From NCBI GenBank assembly GCA_041319085.1, contig CP101033.1:3312501-3376500 (forward strand): a stretch of DNA of 64,000 nt, given 5' to 3'. A program made the translations under genes and the position numbers. This stretch comes from Aeromonas veronii (GTDB taxonomy: Bacteria > Pseudomonadota > Gammaproteobacteria > Enterobacterales > Aeromonadaceae). The notes beneath the pieces are model-generated. The model ran no database searches, had not been told where the DNA came from, and worked only from the letters and a program-made list of their open reading frames with translations. Positions 60,818 through 64,000 of the stretch are shown piece after piece (position 1 is the first letter of the stretch; each line of letters starts with the position of its first letter).

Positions 60818-62233
60818 TTACTCGGCGGCCATGCGCGCTTCGATATACGCCAGGGCGCGGTCGATACGCGCCAGTACCCGCTCCTTGCCGACCAGCGCCA
60901 TCACGGCGTCGATGCCGGGGGACTGACCCAGACCGGTGACGGCGACGCGCAGCGGCATGCCGACCTTGCCCATGCCCTGACCCAGCTCGGCGGCAGTGGC
61001 TTCAATCAGCTCGTGCAGCGCTTCGGTGGTCCAGCTATCCAGAGCAGCCAGCTTGGCCTTGGCCAGTGTCAGCGGCTCGGCAGCCACGCCGCGCAGGTGC
61101 TTCTTGGCAGCGGCTTCGTCGATCGCTTCGTACTCTTCGAACAGGTAGCGGCTCTGGGCAGCCATCTCGACCAGAGTGTTGCAGCGCTCGGCCAGCAGGG
61201 TGACCACGTCGGCCAGCGCCGGGCCATTGCTGGTGTCGATCTTCTGGTTTTCCATGTGCCATGCCAGATGCTTGGCAACGTAAGCCGGATCCAGGCTGCG
61301 CATGTAGTGGTTGTTCAGCCACAGCAGCTTGTCGGTGTTGAAGGCGGAGGCAGACTTGGAGATGGCATCCAGGCTGAACAGCTTGATCATCTCTTCCAGG
61401 CTGAAGATCTCCTGATCGCCGTGGGACCAGCCCAGACGCACCAGATAGTTCAGCAGCGCTTCCGGCAGGTAGCCATCGTCGCGGTACTGCATTACAGAGA
61501 CTGCACCGTGGCGCTTGGAGAGCTTGGCACCGTCGTCACCCAGGATCATGGAGACGTGGGCAAATTCCGGTACCGGCGCGTTCAGGGCCTTGTAGATGTT
61601 GATCTGGCGCGGGGTGTTGTTGATGTGGTCTTCGCCACGCACCACGTGGGTGATCTCCATATCCCAGTCATCGACTACAACACAGAAGTTGTAGGTCGGC
61701 GCGCCGTCGGTACGGCGAATGATCAGATCGTCCAGCTCGGTGTTGGCGAACTCGATGCGGCCACGGACGTGGTCATCGAACACCACGGAGCCTTCGGTCG
61801 GGTTGCGGAAGCGGATCACGTGCGGCGCATCGGCCGGGTGATCGTGGTCGTGGTCGCGGCACTTGCCGTCATAACGGGGCTTCTCGCCGTTGGCCATCTG
61901 GCCTTCACGCAGCGCTTCCAGACGCTCTTTGGAGCAGTAGCACTTGTAGGCGCGGCCGTCAGCCAGCATCTCGTCGATCAGCGCGTTGTAGCGATCGAAG
62001 CGCTTGGTCTGGTAGTAGGGGCCCTCATCCCAGTTCAGCTCCAGCCATTCCATGCCCTCAATGATGGCGTCGATCGCCTCCTGAGTGGAACGTTCCAGAT
62101 CGGTATCCTCGATACGCAGCACGAACTCACCGCCCTGGTTCTTTGCGAACAACCAGGAATAGAGTGCGGTACGGGCACCGCCGACATGCAAAAAGCCGGT
62201 CGGGCTGGGAGCAAAACGGGTTTTGACTTTCAT
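60818..62233 (-). CDS. gltX: Glutamate--tRNA ligase
   Basis: A 471-residue class I aminoacyl-tRNA synthetase that charges tRNA-Glu. The HIGH-type motif is in [20 protein letters not shown] and the KMSKS-type motif in [15 protein letters not shown] zinc-binding segment is suggested by [12 protein letters not shown] with CRDHDHDH. The C-terminal anticodon-binding domain ends [18 protein letters not shown]. The length equals the E. coli enzyme. A partial second copy of its 3' end lies directly downstream. Confidence 0.97.
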   Translation of the reverse strand: MKVKTRFAPSPTGFLHVGGARTALYSWLFAKNQGGEFVLRIEDTDLERSTQEAIDAIIEGMEWLELNWDEGPYYQTKRFDRYNALIDEMLADGRAYKCYCSKERLEALREGQMANGEKPRYDGKCRDHDHDHPADAPHVIRFRNPTEGSVVFDDHVRGRIEFANTELDDLIIRRTDGAPTYNFCVVVDDWDMEITHVVRGEDHINNTPRQINIYKALNAPVPEFAHVSMILGDDGAKLSKRHGAVSVMQYRDDGYLPEALLNYLVRLGWSHGDQEIFSLEEMIKLFSLDAISKSASAFNTDKLLWLNNHYMRSLDPAYVAKHLAWHMENQKIDTSNGPALADVVTLLAERCNTLVEMAAQSRYLFEEYEAIDEAAAKKHLRGVAAEPLTLAKAKLAALDSWTTEALHELIEATAAELGQGMGKVGMPLRVAVTGLGQSPGIDAVMALVGKERVLARIDRALAYIEARMAAE

Positions 62234-62507
62234 CTTTAAGCCTTGTGTAGAGGGCCTTGGGCCAATTCGTTAGAAAAAACCGTCGCATTTTAGCACCGAC
62301 CATCGCGGATGGGAAAACCATGACGCCATTGCGGGCGAAAGTAGGGGACTAAATCTGTCGCCATTTGCATCTATAGCCCGATATTTGAAGAGGATCGCAA
62401 AACCGAAGCCCCGCTTCCGATTTGTTATGCGCAATACTGGAGAGCGGCCTCCTCCGGTCGATACCCAGATAACGCTCACCACACTTCTCACGAACAAGGA
62501 AAAGACG

Positions 62508-64000
62508 ATGCAGTTCCGTTCTATCCAGAATCGCATTCTAGTGATGGCCGGGATCGCCATGACCGCAGCCCTGGTCATCTTGATCCTGCTTAACCAATAT
62601 TCCGGCCAACAGACCCAACAACTGACCATCAGCTCCAGCCGTGAAGCGCTGCAGCAGGAGGCATGGCAGAAGGTCAGCGCCAACGCCCGCGCAGAAGCCG
62701 CTACCATCACCCAACTGTTGCAAAAAGGGCTCTCCTATACCCAGCAAATGGCCAGCGCCCTCGCCCTGCAACAACAAGGCAAACTGCCGCTGGATCGCCA
62801 GCAGGCCACCGACCTGCTCAAGGCACAACTGGCGCTGGAGCCACAGCTCTATGGCGCCTTCGCCGGCTTCGAGCCCAACGGTTTCGACGGTCAGGATGCC
62901 AGCTTCGCCGGCCAGACAGCTCTGGGCAGTGACGACAAGGGGCGCTTCGTACCCTACTTCTATCGCGACAAGGATCAAATTGGCACCGATCTACTGCTCT
63001 CCATCGAAAAAACTGATCCGGACGAATTCGGTAATCCCGCCAACGACTACTACGCCTGCCCGAAACGGGAAGGTCGCTCTTGCCTGATCGACCCCTTCAA
63101 GGTGGATATCAACGGCCAACAGGTGCTGGTCAGCACCATCACCACCCCCATTCTGGTCGGCGGTCAGTTCAAGGGGATCGCTGCGCTCGATCTGGCGGTG
63201 GACTCCATCAGCCGTCAGGCCAAGAGCCTAAACAGCAACATTTATGACGGCCAGGGAGAAACCCTGATCGTCAGCGCCGCCGGTGTCATCACCGGCACCA
63301 GCGGGGATGCCAGCCTGCTTGGTAGCAGCGCCGGGAAGGTGCTGGGCAACCAGTGGCAGCAGTACCTGAAACCGGAAGTTCAGCGTCAGGAGCTGGACGA
63401 ATCATTCCGCATTTCCGTCCCCATCATGGTGCCGGGAATGAGCCGCAACTGGGCCATCATCGTCACCCTGCCCTACAAGGTGGTACTGGCGGGGGCCGAT
63501 CAGCTGGAGAGCCAGCTCAATGAGATGAACCGGGCCGCGGTGACCCAACAGCTGGTCGGTGCCTTGATCGTGCTGGTACTGGCGCTGGCCACCATGCTGG
63601 TGATTGCCCGCAGCATCACAGGCCCCATCCGTCAGATGGTCAGCCTGGTGGATGACATCGCCGATGGTGAAGGGGATCTCACCAAGCGCCTCGCGACCCG
63701 CTCCGTCGACGAGCTGGGGGATCTCGTCAAAGGCATCAACCGCTTTATCGACAAGTTGCAAGGGTTGCTCGGGGATGTGCAGAAGACCGCCAGCGAGGTC
63801 AACCGCTATGCCGGTGACACCAATCGCATCGCCGGTCAGACCGACAACAACCTACAGCATCATCAGGCGGAGATGGAGCAGATGCTGACCGCGGTACAGG
63901 AGATGTCCTACGTCAGTCAGGAGGTCGCCACCCACGCCAACAACACCGCCGACTCGGCCAAACAGGCGCAGAGCGCTGCGGATCAGGGCAAGGAGCGCTT
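62508..64000 (+). CDS. Methyl-accepting chemotaxis protein with dCache-like sensor (3' truncated by window edge)
   Basis: The frame is open from the ATG at 62508 (AAGGA 7 bases upstream) to the window end, giving 497 residues. An N-terminal TM helix (RILVMAGIAMTAALVILILL) leads a large periplasmic domain of about 330 residues of the dCache type, with LYGAFAGFEPNGFDGQD, FVPYFYRDKDQIG, ACPKREGRSCLIDPF and GIAALDLAVDSIS. TM2 (LVGALIVLVLALATMLVIA) and a HAMP domain with VSLVDDIADGEGDLTKRLA follow. The start of the signalling coiled coil is present, but the conserved tip lies beyond the window. Such receptors often bind amino acids or small polar ligands. Confidence 0.92.
   Translation, partial: MQFRSIQNRILVMAGIAMTAALVILILLNQYSGQQTQQLTISSSREALQQEAWQKVSANARAEAATITQLLQKGLSYTQQMASALALQQQGKLPLDRQQATDLLKAQLALEPQLYGAFAGFEPNGFDGQDASFAGQTALGSDDKGRFVPYFYRDKDQIGTDLLLSIEKTDPDEFGNPANDYYACPKREGRSCLIDPFKVDINGQQVLVSTITTPILVGGQFKGIAALDLAVDSISRQAKSLNSNIYDGQGETLIVSAAGVITGTSGDASLLGSSAGKVLGNQWQQYLKPEVQRQELDESFRISVPIMVPGMSRNWAIIVTLPYKVVLAGADQLESQLNEMNRAAVTQQLVGALIVLVLALATMLVIARSITGPIRQMVSLVDDIADGEGDLTKRLATRSVDELGDLVKGINRFIDKLQGLLGDVQKTASEVNRYAGDTNRIAGQTDNNLQHHQAEMEQMLTAVQEMSYVSQEVATHANNTADSAKQAQSAADQGKER

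Noticed and set aside
60653..62239. Plus-strand ORF of 528 codons
   Set aside because: Antisense to gltX with no domain of its own.
62234..62507. Possible tRNA cluster beside gltX
   Set aside because: I looked for a tRNA-like TTCRANNC loop and acceptor pairing in this gap and found none. The gap probably holds the gltX and chemoreceptor promoters.

Overview
The window is a stretch of a gammaproteobacterial chromosome, most likely Aeromonas. The protein sequences closely resemble enterobacterial and Vibrio orthologues (YidE, YciB, AgaR/KbaYZ, Era, LepA, RpoE, NadB, DsbD, Epd, HemE, PutA, GltX). The conserved blocks rpoE-rseABC-lepA-lepB-rnc-era-recO-pdxJ, cutA-dsbD, epd-pgk-fbaA and nudC-hemE are all present, and base composition is uniformly GC-rich. 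The genus is inferred from recalled protein similarity, not from a database search. I found no rRNA, tRNA, insertion sequence, prophage or CRISPR array.

Layout. (1) 1-481: the 3' end of a gene of unknown function and a terminator shared with the next gene. (2) 481-12759, minus strand: a giant LapA/RTX-type adhesin of about 4092 residues with a putative N-terminal retention module, three families of Ig-like repeats (including 18 almost identical 372-bp units), a VWA domain, RTX calcium-binding repeats and a type I secretion C-terminus. Its secretion and release genes are not in the window. (3) 12991-18935: a YidE-type transporter, a hemolysin III-like protein, a PanP-type decarboxylase, YciB, YciI and CysQ. 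(4) 18983-27277: a complete N-acetylgalactosamine/galactosamine system. A DeoR-type AgaR diverges from agaZ-agaS-EIIB-EIIC-EIID-EIIA-agaA-kbaY: PTS uptake, deacetylation, deamination/isomerisation and tagatose-1,6-bisphosphate cleavage. Repeated AgaR-like operators fill the divergent promoter region. (5) 27394-36168, minus: the sigma-E operon running through protein processing and RNA maturation genes to pdxJ, with a consensus sigma-E promoter in front of rpoE. (6) 36353-45772: nadB, ygfX-sdhE, ygfZ, a LysR/PACE efflux pair, cutA-dsbD-acetyltransferase, and several uncharacterised small proteins. (7) 45993-54000, minus: a PuuB-like oxidase, fbaA, pgk, epd, a ROK sugar kinase, hemE and nudC. 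(8) 54178-64000: a short PutA without the DNA-binding domain, an SH3-domain protein, a K+ channel, two chemoreceptors (the second cut by the window end) and gltX.

Most of the window is ordinary core genome. The best leads are small scars and repeats. The rnc/era junction is duplicated and encloses a 22-codon ORF that is ATGA-coupled on both sides. A diverged remnant of the gltX 3' end lies just behind the intact gene. Both carry mostly synonymous differences, as expected if diverged alleles recombined. The AgaR region holds mirror-image operators at identical distances from the two start codons. The adhesin repeat array carries an informative pattern of single-base variants. I did not find a convincing wholly new multi-gene system.
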